Assembly (NCBI RefSeq): GCF_029962835.1
Contig: NC_080591.1
Location: 40,927,501-40,991,500, forward strand
Source: Magnolia sinica
Taxonomy: Eukaryota; Streptophyta; Magnoliopsida; Magnoliales; Magnoliaceae
DNA length: 64,000 bases
Direction: 5' to 3'
The stretch's first letter is position 1, and the number at the start of each line of letters is the position of its first letter. The notes under the pieces were generated by a model. That model saw only the letters and a program-made list of their open reading frames with translations, was not told the origin of the DNA and did no database searches. Shown here one piece after another: positions 10,377 to 21,309 of the stretch. A program made the position numbers and the translations under genes.

Positions 10377-11832
10377 ATGAGTATGTCTTTTGGGAATATG
10401 ACATTGGAGTTGAACATCTTTTTCAATACAGGCAGATGGTTAGAGAATGAAGATGATTTCCACGACATTAATATGATTGACTCTTTCGTGGAAGATAGAA
10501 CACCTTTGACCTTATCTACTAGCCCTCTAGAGACGTGCCTGGCCCACTCCCATGATTTTGATGATGACATGATTAGGGAGATGGATGTCATACTTGATAC
10601 TGTGCCAGTACTTGAAGTTAATTGGTGGAGGCTACAATTTAAAAAGTTACCCTAAACCGATGTAGTGCCTCTACTATTTAGCCTTAAGGCACCGAAGCTT
10701 GACCTAAAACCTTTGCCCTCTTATTTGAAATATGTCTATTTAGGTCAAGATGAGACATACCCGGTGGTGATTTCTTCCCACCTTGAGCAAGAACAGGAGA
10801 GTATGCTCATATCTACTCTCATTGAGCATAAGGGAGCCCTTGGATGGACGATTGCGGACCTCAAGGGAATTGACCCTTCGATTTGTACTCAACGCATTTA
10901 TCTTAAGGATAATGCAAAGACCTCATGGCAATCACAACATAGAGTAAATCCAAACATAAAAGAAGTGGTTAAAGCTGAGGTTCTTAAACTATTGGATGTG
11001 GGTACTATATAGCTTATATCTGATAGTCAATGTGTGAGTCGAACTCAGGTGGTTCCTAAGAAGTCCGGGATCACCATCGTAGTCAATGCCAATAATAAAC
11101 TCATGCTAACTAGAGTTACTACTAGTTGGAGAATGTGCATGGACTACAGGAAGTTGAATACCATTATGAGGAAGGACCACTTTCCTTTGTTCTTCAACGA
11201 TCAAATTTTGGAAAGGCTAGCTGGTCATTCATATTATTCAACCAGATGGAGATAGCCCTTGAAGATCAAGAAAAAACCACGTTTACATGTCCCTACAACA
11301 CCTTTGTTTACCGAAGGATGCCATTCGGACTATGTAATGCCCCTGCCACTTTCCAGCGATGCGCGATGAGTATTTTTTCTCTGATATGGTGGGGCAATAT
11401 CTAGAGGTCTTCCTGGATGACTTCTTTATCTTTGGTCCATCTTTCAGCGATTTCTTAAAGAATCTTAAATGTGTGTTGAAAAGATGTGAAGAAAAGAATT
11501 TGGTACTCAATTGGGAGAAGTGTCATTTCATGGTTTGTAAGGAAATTGTCCTTAGACATATCATCTCATCCAAGAAAATTGAGGTATATAAGGTAAAAAT
11601 TGATCTTATCTTTAACCTACCTCTACCTAAGAACATACGAGATGTGCGATCCTTCTCAGGACATGTCGGCTTTTATAGGAGATTTGTAAAGGACTTTAGT
11701 TATCTCTCTCGTCCTTTGTGTAATCTTTTTCAAAAGGATGCACCATACAAGTGGATTAGGCAATGTCAAGAAGCTTTCATTAAGCTGAAGGGCATGTTAA
11801 CCACTGTACCTATCATGCAGCCACCTGACTAG
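10377..11832 (+). pseudogene. rt: Element B protease-RT spacer and reverse transcriptase
   Basis: An acidic spacer (10377-10655) is followed by HKGALGWTIADLKGIDPS and then RT. Clear RT blocks are RTQVVPKKSGIT, WRMCMDYRKLNT (about 11130), TFTCPYNTFVYRRMPFGLCN (about 11280-11345), LEVFLDDFFIFGPSF with an intact D-D pair (about 11400-11445), and the thumb/connection HVGFYRRFVKDFSYLSRPLC. The frame changes near 11255 and 11370, and a TAG lies near 11010. The polymerase residues survive, but the frame is split into at least four pieces. Confidence 0.88.
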
Positions 11833-12225
11833 AGCCTTCCTTTTGAACTTATATGCAATGCATTTGACTATGCTCTTGGGGTGATTTTGTGCTAGAGAAA
11901 AGAAAAGAAGCCCTACGTTATTCATTACATAAGTTGAACTCTAAATCCTGCCCAAGTGAACTACTCAACTACGGAAAAGGAAATCTTAGCTGTAGTGTTT
12001 GCTTTGGATAAATTTAGGTCCTACTTGATCGGATCCAAGATCGTCATTTACATAGATCATGTGGCAATCAAGTATCTTCTTTCTAAAAATGATACTAAGC
12101 CCTGCCTGATAAGATGGATCCTCCTACTCCAAGAATTTGATTTAGAAATAAAAGATAAAAAGGGAGTAGAGAACATAGTGGCTGGCCATCTTTTTGGCCT
12201 TGATCTCCCTAATTCCCCTTAAATG
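11833..12225 (+). pseudogene. rnh: Element B RNase H
   Basis: AFDYALGVIL (the family has the first catalytic aspartate as CDASDYA; here it is N-A-F), then [20 protein letters not shown] (about 11959) with the TEKE glutamate, [11 protein letters not shown] with the third acidic residue, and [17 protein letters not shown]. The closing motif ADHLS has become AGHLF. TAG codons near 11893 and 11934 interrupt it. The enzyme would remove the RNA strand during cDNA synthesis. Confidence 0.85.
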
Positions 12226-12570
12226 ACACATATCAATGACATGTTCCCTGACGAACAATTGTTCAGAGTCTCCCATTCACCTTGATTCCCTGATATTACT
12301 AATTATCTTGCCACAGGTTTTACACCGACACATTAGATTGCGTAAGATAAGAAGAAATTTTTTATCGAGGTGCACAAATTCTTTTAGGATGTCCTTATCT
12401 GTTTAAATATTGCCTAGACCAAATCTTAAGGAGATATGTGTCAGACGATAAGCATCAGAATATCATCTCCTTTTGTCACTCATAGGCCTGTGGTGGTCAC
12501 TTTTCTGCTAAAAAGACTATGGCCAAGATTCTACAGTGTGGCTTTCACTGGCCCACTATGTTCGGGGACA
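12226..12570 (+). pseudogene. int: Element B integrase, N-terminal part, cut by C
   Basis: A linker (THINDMFPDEQLF) leads to the integrase zinc-finger region with CHS then ACGGHFSAKKTMAKILQCG, and the sequence ends within WPTMFGD at 12570. Several stops occur (12281-12440). Integrase continues at 21310 in the phrase THEFCK, so C splits the HHCC domain. The same unbroken phrase in A (29360-29394) confirms the join. Confidence 0.85.
12566..12570. repeat. Left target-site duplication GGACA of element C
   Basis: GGACA precedes C; GGATA (21305-21309) follows it. One transition separates the copies, and the integrase phrase MFGDTHEFC is restored when one copy is removed. Confidence 0.85.
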
Positions 12571-14689
12571 TGTTCACTCCCCAATATAAGGTTGTGATGT
12601 AGTAATAAACTCCGTGAGATCGAGGTCGAATCCCAAGGGACTGATACTTGTACGTATCTAAAACTAAGTAGAACTAGAACTAGACTAAGATGAAATCTAC
12701 ATCGAATGAAATTTAGGGAATAATGGTGAAATAATTATCTAAAATTTATAGAAATCAGAGGTATGAAACTAGGGATTCAAAGGATCCACTTATAGAGATT
12801 AGGGAGATCTTATGCCTACTTTAAGAACTCAACTGGACTTAGAGTCCCATCTTTATCCAGTTGAAGAGTGTAACCATGGAAATCAAGACTGAACTTCCTT
12901 TGATATATTTTTTAAGAGATGAAAGGTATATGAATTAGAATGGATTCCATCACCAAACCATGCCTAGGATATAAAGTAAACAATAGAATTAAACTAATTA
13001 CCAACCAATCAACAATGTATGAAGGTTAGGAAGGGTACGTCATTCGACCATGCCTAAGAGACGATGGTGAACAACAGGATTTCCTGACATCATAAACATA
13101 AAAAAGAAAGGAACATGCTCAAAGCTATCGCAGACCCATTATAATTTTAGTCACAATAGACCATCAAAAACTAAAAACATTCCCTTAATTAAACTAAAGT
13201 CAACATCAGTTTAGTCTAAACAAAAGGCATAAGCAAAAAGTTTCCCATCACACTACAAGCTTCACCTCTTAGCCCTAGCTAAGAGGTTCAGCCTAGCATA
13301 AACATGATTAGGCTAAACATCTTAAAAGAAATAATAAAAAGAAACAGTAAAAATAAAAGAAATCTAAAATACTACTCTCTCTCCCTGCTCCATGTCCCGG
13401 CTGCGAATTAAATCACCCACTATTTCTCACATCCTTTCTTTTTATAGAATATGGAGGTCGGTGGCTACGTGTAGAAGCATGCAATCAGTGCTGTTTATGC
13501 ATAGCACCTGAAGTCGATGCGGAAGATTTACGCACTCCCTGCGTAAGCTCTATTACGCAGTCAAGAAAATGGTCCAAGAAAAAATCCATTTTCCTTGCTT
13601 TCTTCTCAAAGAAATGACATCCCTAGGGATGTTTTGGGGTGGCCTTCATGATGGACGGATTGGATCTTTTCATCAACCAGCTGTGGTGGCCCACTTAGAT
13701 CAACAGATCCGGCCGTAGAACAGAGCTTACATAGCTCTGTTTGCGCTGGTGAGATGGTGGGGCCCAAGATCGTTGTCATACAGGAAATCTAGTCTGACCA
13801 TTGTGTTCACCTCGAAAAACTATTCAGGTATGGTGGTTTTTGGAGTGAAATCGGTGTGTCCCACAAGATCTTCCATTCCGTCGTCCATCCTGCGTTTAAT
13901 GGTTGGGAACATGCATACGCTAGTGTGGTGACAAAAGGACACATAGGCGTTGGTCTTGTCCGTCTCTTGAGACAATTGAACGGTTCAGATCATCAAACTG
14001 GATGATGAGTGGGGCCCACAACGATCAACCAGTGAAAACATGCAAAGATGCTGTTGCGTCTTGAATTTTGGTCAGAAATAGTCGGTCAGCGCCCACTGAC
14101 CGACCTTGGGAAAACCGGTGCGCAGCGGGAGTGTATATGCTATGCACACACATCGCGTGTGTGGGTCCCACGGTGATGTATTCGAGAAATCCCGTCCGTC
14201 CAACTGTTTTATCACCCCATTTAAGCAGTTGAAACTGAATTTGAAGCATATCAAGATATCAGATGGGCCCCAAATCGAGATTTTATGGGTTGATCTATCC
14301 ATTGGGATACTTCCACAATGATCCAATGGCTGAAATTTGACGTGTACGGTTGATTTATCTCCCTTAGGCCATGCATGAAGTTTCGAGCCAAATGGATGGT
14401 GGAAACCTTATGATCTTACATTCTGGACGTCTTTTAGGCCGCTTGAGCTTCAATTTCATGATTTTCTCAGATATCTGGGGTGTAATTTCTTCGATCTTGG
14501 TCTCCTGGGGTCCGTCCCTTGTCTTGGTGATTCTGGAGCATCAAATCCATACATTTAGCACCCTTTTCAGTCCAAGCTCCCAAAGTCATCTTGCAACACA
14601 AACATGATTAAAATAGGCTGTTAAATAGTATCATATTCGTAAATGCAGGTAATAACTGGGGTCTAATATGCAATATTTGACCCTCAACA
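12571..14689 (-). repeat. Element C 3' LTR (left copy)
   Basis: It starts (+ strand) TGTTCACTCCCC and ends CCCTCAACA. It is about 2.12 kb and nearly the same as 19191-21304, with scattered substitutions and short indels. A minus-strand TATA box lies at 13439-13446. The 1266-3365 solo LTR is a close relative. Confidence 0.93.
13439..13446 (-). promoter_or_regulatory. TATA box of C 3' LTR
   Basis: Minus-strand TATAAAAA; the same site is at 20053-20060 in the 5' LTR. Confidence 0.5.
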
Positions 14690-14720
14690 CAACCCCCAAC
14701 CAGCATTTTGCTAGTCTCGA
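14690..14720 (-). promoter_or_regulatory. Polypurine tract of C
   Basis: The minus strand reads GCTGGTTGGGGGTTGTG directly against the LTR start, preceded by GACTAGCAAAAT. It would prime plus-strand synthesis. A and B carry the same block. Confidence 0.8.
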
Positions 14721-15596
14721 GCAAAGTATGCGAAAAATAAGTTGAGAATTACAAGACAATTTCTATGAACTCGAGTGATTTATGAAAAACAATCCAGATA
14801 CTAAAATTCTGAGATACATGAATGTTAAGCATTACTTTCTCCTAGACTCAAGTGTATAGTAAACTTCATTGTCAAGTTTAAGGTATTAATCCACCAATTA
14901 GAAAACTTCTAAGCATTAAGATCAATGGGTGTATAGTGTAACCTCGACTTATCACCCTCAAATATTCAATTCTCTACTTCATGATATCATTGGTAACCAA
15001 CAAGAGCATTCAGGACACCCAAAACCTAAACCAAAACTTGCCTTACAGATCATCTTTTTCATCCTACCAACTTTTAATTTTTCCATTAAAAATAATGCTA
15101 ATGAGGGGAATTAAATCCTCACCTGTAGGGAGCAAACCTATGGTGAAGATCGTACACCCAACCCTTTTCACATATCATCCATGGGGAATTAAATCTACAC
15201 CTATAGGGAGCATACCTATAGTGAAGATTTTTGGCCCAACCCTTTCCAAAGGTATCTTTATTTTTTGCTAGGTATTTTCTTTTTCTTTAACCGAAAATCT
15301 CCCATCCCCAACCTAAAATCTACATCGTACTCAATGTAAAAGATATATGACCATGCAATGCACATGGGATAATAAAAGTAAATGAGAAGTGATGGGAAGA
15401 TAGTACCTAAATGAAAGAATTGAGAAAGACTTTTCAAGAGATCACAGTGTGAGAGCATGTCAGCACGAGAGTGAAAACATGAAAGCAAACTAACTTAATG
15501 GCATAAAACTGACTAACCTAAAACAACATAAAGCAAACTACCCTAGTCCTATGAAAGTAGTAATTTCTAATCCTCAACTATGAAAGCACGAAAAAT
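14721..15596 (-). other. Element C 3' non-coding region with a 78-bp tandem duplication
   Basis: No credible coding frame. A 65-bp segment beginning GGGGAATTAAATC at 15105 recurs at 15183 with a 78-bp period. The equivalent regions of A and B (27260-28380, 22330-23460) are recognisably related, for example in the repeated TAGTTTGCTT / AAGCAAACTA phrases. Confidence 0.6.
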
Positions 15597-16709
15597 CTAC
15601 TCAATCATGCATCCAGTTTCTTCTATTGGCCAGTATCTTGGTAATTTTCTCAGAAGGTTTTTCAACAAGATTATCCAAAAGCCCGTTTTGCAGTAGGCTT
15701 GGATGTCCTGGAGTGTGAATGTCCAAAGAAATTGAGGGACCTCAGCATAAAGTTTTCTTTTAATCATCTGAAGTGTCCAAAGTATATACGATTCACCTGT
15801 GGTAGATAAAATTTTGAAGTTAGTACACCATGATGAATCAGAGACTACAAGTAGATGAAATTCAAAAAAAAATTGTAGTAAGTGGTTAGTCTCAACACAC
15901 GCCGAAGTTTCACTCTTTAGTTCAATTTTCAGCTCCTCCTCCTTTAATGGTAAACATTCAGGATCTGGGGGAGGAGGTACTTCAGAATAAGGGTTCTCTC
16001 GGTCCGTGACAACTACTGAGGTATTGTCTTCCGAGGCATCCACTATTTCGTGTATCATGGGATCATTTGAATTTTCAAAGTGTGCCAAACAATCATCCAA
16101 AGAGTCGAAACATTCAGTTGAAAGGAGTTCATTCATCCTATCGAGATATATGATGATATGTCTAATAACTCCTTTATCTTCTTCGAGAGTAGAAATGAGC
16201 ATACTCTCTTGTTTGTTCTCAAGGTGAGATGAAATCACCACTGGGTATGTCTCTTCTTGACCTAAATGGGCATATTCTAAATCAAAGGGTAAAGGTTTCA
16301 GGGCAAGCTTCGGTGGCTTAAGGTTAGACGATAGAGGCATGACATTAGTTTGGTGTAATTCTTCAAATTGTGGCCTCCACTGGCTAACTTCAAGTACCGG
16401 TGCACTATTAAGCAAGGCACACCTCTCCCTAATCATGTCATCATCCAAGTTATGGGAGTGTGTCGAGCATGTCTCTAGAGGGTCAGAGGATAAGGTCAGA
16501 GGCATTCTATCTTCCATGAAAGAATCAATCATGTTAATGTCGTGGAAATCGTCATCATTCTCTGAGTTTCTGCCGTTATTGAAAAAGATGTTTGACTCCA
16601 ATGTCATATTCCCGAAGGACATAGTCATGACACTGTTCCTGCAATTGATAATTGTGTTTGAAGTGGCAAGGAATGGGCGACCAAGAATGATGGGAATCTG
16701 AGTGTTCAT
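15597..16709 (-). CDS. 370-codon frame: protease end and spacer fused to an unplaced C-terminal half
   Basis: It begins MNTQIPIILGRPFLATSN, the end of the Athila protease, and up to about residue 180 follows the protease-RT spacer of B (FGNMTLE, DFHDINMIDSFMEDR, YPVVISSHLE, ESMLISTL). There B goes on to RT, but this frame goes on with IIYLDRMNELLSTECFDSL, a proline run PPPPDPECLP near residue 245, a lysine/glutamate-rich stretch, then a hydrophobic, tryptophan-bearing C-terminus. I recognise no domain in residues 185-370. It has no stop over 1,110 bp although its neighbours are riddled with stops. The start is the first ATG after a frame break, so it may not be a true initiation codon: the real product was probably gag-pro-fusion. 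Function unknown. Confidence 0.55.
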   Translation of the reverse strand: MNTQIPIILGRPFLATSNTIINCRNSVMTMSFGNMTLESNIFFNNGRNSENDDDFHDINMIDSFMEDRMPLTLSSDPLETCSTHSHNLDDDMIRERCALLNSAPVLEVSQWRPQFEELHQTNVMPLSSNLKPPKLALKPLPFDLEYAHLGQEETYPVVISSHLENKQESMLISTLEEDKGVIRHIIIYLDRMNELLSTECFDSLDDCLAHFENSNDPMIHEIVDASEDNTSVVVTDRENPYSEVPPPPDPECLPLKEEELKIELKSETSACVETNHLLQFFFEFHLLVVSDSSWCTNFKILSTTGESYILWTLQMIKRKLYAEVPQFLWTFTLQDIQAYCKTGFWIILLKNLLRKLPRYWPIEETGCMIE

Positions 16710-17100
16710 GTTATTGAAGGGTTCGGTGTTTAGGATGATAAAATCTACAGGGTAGTAAAATCTATCAACCTAAACCAACACATCCTCAATTATCCCTCTT
16801 GGTACACGAACAGAGTGATCAGCAAGTTGTACTGTGGTTAGGGTGGGTTTTAATTCACCCAAACCTAACTATTTGTATACCGAGTAGGGAATCAGATTGA
16901 CACTGCTCCTAAGTCAAGAACTGCGTGATCAATTCGATAGTCCCCGATTACACATGATATGGTTGGGCTACTAGGATCTGTGAATTTCTACGGCACGTCT
17001 TGCTTCAGGATGACACTCACTTTCTCAGTTAAGAAGATCTTCTTTTGAATACTCTGTCGTCGTTTGGTCGTGCATAGGTCTTTCAGAAATTTGACATATA
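16710..17100 (-). pseudogene. pro: Element C protease remnant
   Basis: The minus strand contains VLDLGA (about 16905-16925), the active-site block, with one inserted or lost base right after it, then the PYSVYK phrase, TTVQLADHSVRVPRGIIED and the VDRFYYPVDF segment that runs into the 370-codon frame. Stops near 16769 and 16868 break it. This is the same domain as in B (9991-10376) and A (53700-54170). Confidence 0.75.
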
Positions 17101-18800
17101 AAGGTATTTATTTTACGGCATCAAGTAGAGGAATGTTGACTTTCACTTGTTTCAACACCTCTAAAATATCCTGAGAGTTAAAGAGAGGTTTTGGTGTAAC
17201 CAACCATTGGGGAAATGGAACAACTGACTTCTCAAGAAGTTCCAATTCTAATTTTTGTGGGGCATCACTAGATCCATCATTGCTGTCCTCTTCTGATTCT
17301 TGAGGCTTTTCGGGTCTAACCGGAAGGGTTTTATTAATAATCTTCCCACTCCTAAGAGTGGTGATAGATTTAGTATGATCTGTCTGATTTGAAGAGCTTA
17401 GGTTGCCAACTTCATATTACAGCTTTGGATTGGGAAGAGGTAGCTGGGAGGCTCCCCTTATTCCCAATCGTATTTTTAGCTTAAAGTCCTTGTAATGTTT
17501 TGTTAAGGTCTTGTAAGGTTTGTAGCATACCCTAATTGAAAAGATCTTGCTTTTCAAAATGTTTTAAAATCAGATCCTCCTGAGGTTTCTCTTGTTGTTG
17601 TTGTGAAGTTTGATTAAAGAAACCTTGAGGGGTGGTAGTTTATCCATTCCTCCAACTAAAATTTGGTTGATTTTTCTAACCAGGATTGTATGTATTAAGG
17701 TAGGTTTATTGAAAGATCTTTGATAGTTATTTACAACATTGGCTTGTTCATCTAACACTTCTCGAAAGGCAGGTATTGTAGTACAATTTTCAGTTGTATG
17801 AATGTTGCCATCACAGATGCCGCAAATAATTTCATTAACCTTATCCTTCTTTCCTTCCATGGCCTCGAATTTTCTTATGAGATTAGTCACTTTATAATTG
17901 AGATCATCCTCTTCTTTTAAGAGATACAATCCACCTTTCTCCTTAGATTGAGTCGGCCTAGACGTGGTACGAATTTGGGTAATGGTCCCATGATTGTGTT
18001 TTTTCAGCAAGGCTATCGAGGTAATCCCATACCTCATTGACATCTTTATTCATGAAATCTCCATTACACATTGTCTCAACCAATTGGCACATGGAAGATG
18101 TCAGTCCATCATAGAAAAATTTTGTAATACACCACATTTTAAAACCGTGTTGTGGGCATGAACTGACAAGATCCTTGAACCTTTCCCAACATTGGAAGAA
18201 TGTTTCATCCCCCTTTTGGGCTAAGTTCATGATTGCTTTTCTAAGGGTAATCGTTTTATTGTGTGGAAAAAATTTCTTTATGAATTCCCTCTACATATCA
18301 TTCCATGTGCCAATGTATCTAGGACGCAGTGAATGTAACCACGTCTTAGCCTTCTCCTTCAAGGAAAGGGGAAAGAGTTTTAGCCTGACTGTATCCTCAA
18401 ATACATTAGGAAAGTATATAGTGGTTATGATCTCATCGAACTCTTTTAAATGTAAGTAAGTACTTTCTGATTCAAGCCCATGGAATTTAGAAAGGAGTTG
18501 GATAACCCCTGGCTTGATGTTCATATGTCCTGTATTTTCAGGAAAAATCATGTATGAGTGCGTACTTACCCCCGCCGGTTGTAAATAATCACATAAAGTA
18601 CGAGGCGGGGGTGCTTGATGCACCTCATTCTCATCCTAAATGTCATCCATCCTAGGTGGAGGGAGTTGATTTGCGGCCATTACTTCAACTAACTCTAGGG
18701 ATCTTGAGTGGTGTCTAATCCTATGATGGACAGTCAGCCCCTTAATTAATCCTCCTTCGGTCAAGAGACGTTAAGTATTATCACAAACCTACTTGGGCAT
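17101..18800 (-). pseudogene. gag: Element C gag (broken)
   Basis: The start is probably the ATG at 18798-18800 (MPK, then TAG where A and B have tryptophan). Capsid blocks are YLHLKEFDEIITTIYFPNV, LHSLRPRYIGTWNDM, QKGDETFFQCWERFKDLVSS and FFYDGLTSSMCQLVETMCN. The zinc knuckle CGICDGNIHTTENC (about 17785-17826) is intact. The reading is split at about 18291 and 18000. The last 400 bp is a degraded spacer. If C was mobilised in trans, this gag would have been its only main product. Confidence 0.85.
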
Positions 18801-19175
18801 AAAACACTCGCAGCTCCCAATTTAGATCCTAAACCTAGACTTAAGAGGAAGAATAGAAAGGAATTCTAGAAATAAAGAGGAAAGCTAGAAAGAAGTTACC
18901 GAATTCAAAGTCCTAAGTGAAGATCCTGCAAACCAAAACAAACCAAGTTAGTTTATAGAAGATAAAACCGAATCTAAAGGATAGAGAAAGTAAGAAAATA
19001 AGGATGAAATTACCATATTAAAATATCAGTCAAAAATCCTACGAGGTAGGAAAACAAGTTAGTTCTAAAAATCAATAAGAAAAAAAAATCTAAAACTAAA
19101 GTTAGTAAAATCCTAATCTTAAACTAATTCTAAAATCAATTAATTTTAGAGAATCGTAGCCGTCAGTCCCCAGCA
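18801..19175 (-). other. Element C leader
   Basis: No ORF. On the minus strand it is T-rich with repeated CTAATTTTAG / TTTCTA phrases like the leader of B. Confidence 0.55.
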
Positions 19176-19190
19176 ACGTCGCCAAAAACT
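19166..19190 (-). promoter_or_regulatory. Primer-binding site of C (tRNA-Asp-like)
   Basis: The minus strand after the LTR reads AGTTTTTGGCGACGTTGCTG then GGGAC, close to the complement of plant tRNA-Asp (TGGCGCCGTTGCCGGGGA). Confidence 0.8.
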
Positions 19191-21304
19191 TGTTCACTCC
19201 CCAAGTATAGGGTTGTGATGTAGTAATAAACTCAGTGAGATCAAGGTCGAATCCGAAGGGACTGATACCTGTACGTATCTGAAACTAAGTAGAACTAGAA
19301 CTAGACTAAGATGAAATCTAAATCGAATGAAATTTAGGGAATAATGGTGAAATAATTATCTAAAATTTATAGAAATCAGAGGTATGAAACTAGGGATTCA
19401 GAGGATCCACTTGTAGAGATCAGGGAGATCTTATACCTGCTTCAAGAACTCAACTAGACTTAGAGTCCCATCTTCATCCAGTTGAAGAGTGTAACCATGG
19501 AAATCAAGACTGAACTTCCTTTGATATTCAAGAGATGAAAGGTATATGAATTAGAATGGATTCCATCACCGAACCATGCCTAGGAGACAAAGTAAACAAT
19601 AGAATTAAACTAATTACCAACCAATCAACAATGTATGAAGGTTAGGAAGGGTACGTCGTCCGACCATGCCCAGGAGACAATGTGAACAACAGGACTTCTG
19701 ACGTCATAAACATAAAAAGGAAAGGAACATGCTTAAAGCTATCGTGGACCCATTGTAATTTTAGTCACAACAGACCATTAAAAACTAAAAACATTCCCTT
19801 AATTAAACTAAAGTCAACATCAGTTTAGTCTAAACAAAAGGCATAAGCAAAAAGTTTCCCATTACACTACAAGCTTCACCTCTTAGCCCGAGCTAAGAGG
19901 TTCAGCCTAGCATAAACATGATTAGTCTAAACATCTTAAAAGAAATAATGAAAAGAAACAGTAAAAATAAAAGAAATCACAACTACTACTCTCTCTCCCT
20001 GCTCCACGTCCCGGCTGCGAATTGAATCACCCACTGTTTCTCACATCCTTTCTTTTTATAGAATACGGAGGTCGGTGGCTGCGTGTAGAAGCATGCAATC
20101 AGTGCTGTTTATGCATAGCACCTGAAGTCGGTGCGAAAGATTTACGCACTCCCTGCATAAGCTCTGTTACGCAATCAAGAAAACGGTCAAAAAAAAAATC
20201 CATTTTCCTTGCTTTCTTCTCAAAGAAATAACATCCCTAGGGATGTTTTGGGGTGGCCTTCATGATGGACGGATTAGATCTTTTCATCAGCCAGCTGTGG
20301 TGGCCCACCTAGATCAACAGATCCAGACATAGAACAGAGTTTACACAACTCTGTTCGCGCTGGTGAGATGATGAGGCCCAAGATCGGTGCCAGACAGGAA
20401 ATCTAGTCCGACCATTGTGTTCACCTCGAAAAACTGTTCGGGTATGGTGGTTTTTGGAGTGAAATCGGTGTGTCCCACAAGATCTTCTATTCCACCGTCC
20501 ATCCTGTGTTTAACAGCTGGGAACGTGCATACGCTAGTGTGGTGACAAAAGGACACATAGGAGTTGGTCTTAGCCGTCTCCTGAGACAATTGAACGGTTC
20601 AGATCATCAAAATGGATGATGAGTGGGGCCCACAATGATCAACTGGTGAAAACATGCAAAGACGCTGTTGTATCTTGAATTTTGGTCAGAAATAGTCGGT
20701 CAGCGCTCGCTGACCGACCTTGGGAAAACCGATGCGCAGCGGGAGTGTATATGCTATGCACATGCATCGCGTGTGTGCGTCCCACGGTGATGTATTCAAG
20801 AAATCCTATCCGTCCAACCGTTTTATCACCCCATTTAAGCAGTTGAAACCGAATTTGAAGCATATCAAGATATCAAACGGGCCCCAAATCAAGATTTTAT
20901 GGGCTTATCTATCTGTTGGGACACTTCCATAATGATCCAATAGCTGAAATTTGATGTGTGTGGTTGATTTATGTCCCTTAGGCCATGCATGAAGTTTCGA
21001 GCCGAATGGAAGGTGGAAACCTTATGATCTTGCATTCTGGACGTCTTTTAGGCTGCTTGAGCTTCAATTTCATGATTTTCTCAGATATCTGGTGTGTAAT
21101 TTCTTCGATCTCAGTCCCCTGGAGTCCGTCCCTTGTCTTGGTGATTCTGGAGCGTCAAATCTATAAATTTAACATCCTTTTTCAGTCCAAGCTCCCAAAG
21201 TCACCTTGCAACACAAACACGATTAAAATAGGCTGTTAAATAGTATCATGTTCGTAAATGCAGGTAATAACTGGGGTCTAATATGCAATATTTGACCCTC
21301 AATA
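19191..21304 (-). repeat. Element C 5' LTR (right copy)
   Basis: It starts TGTTCACTCCCC (+ strand) and ends CCCTCAATA, where the terminal C of ...CAACA has become T. It is about 2.11 kb and holds the minus-strand TATA box at 20053-20060. Confidence 0.92.
20053..20060 (-). promoter_or_regulatory. TATA box of C 5' LTR
   Basis: Minus-strand TATAAAAA, in the LTR that would drive the element's RNA. Confidence 0.55.
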
Positions 21305-21309
21305 GGATA
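21305..21309. repeat. Right target-site duplication GGATA of element C
   Basis: It pairs with GGACA at 12566-12570. Confidence 0.85.

Larger units (their letters stand above)
12571..21304 (-). mobile_element. Non-autonomous Athila-type element C (gag plus protease remnant, no RT/RH/INT)
   Basis: LTRs 12571-14689 and 19191-21304 flank only 4.5 kb of internal sequence. On the minus strand this has a primer site, leader, gag, a protease remnant and a 370-codon frame, then about 900 bp of non-coding sequence and a polypurine tract. RT, RNase H and integrase are wholly missing and there is no junction to another element, so the loss is part of the element. It would need enzymes from a relative such as A or B. 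Its TSD is GGACA/GGATA inside B integrase. Confidence 0.88.

Noticed and set aside
13749-14607. Several 60-84-codon frames in the C LTR, with counterparts at 20341-21239
   Set aside because: LTR sequence; frames are not kept between copies and show no family likeness.
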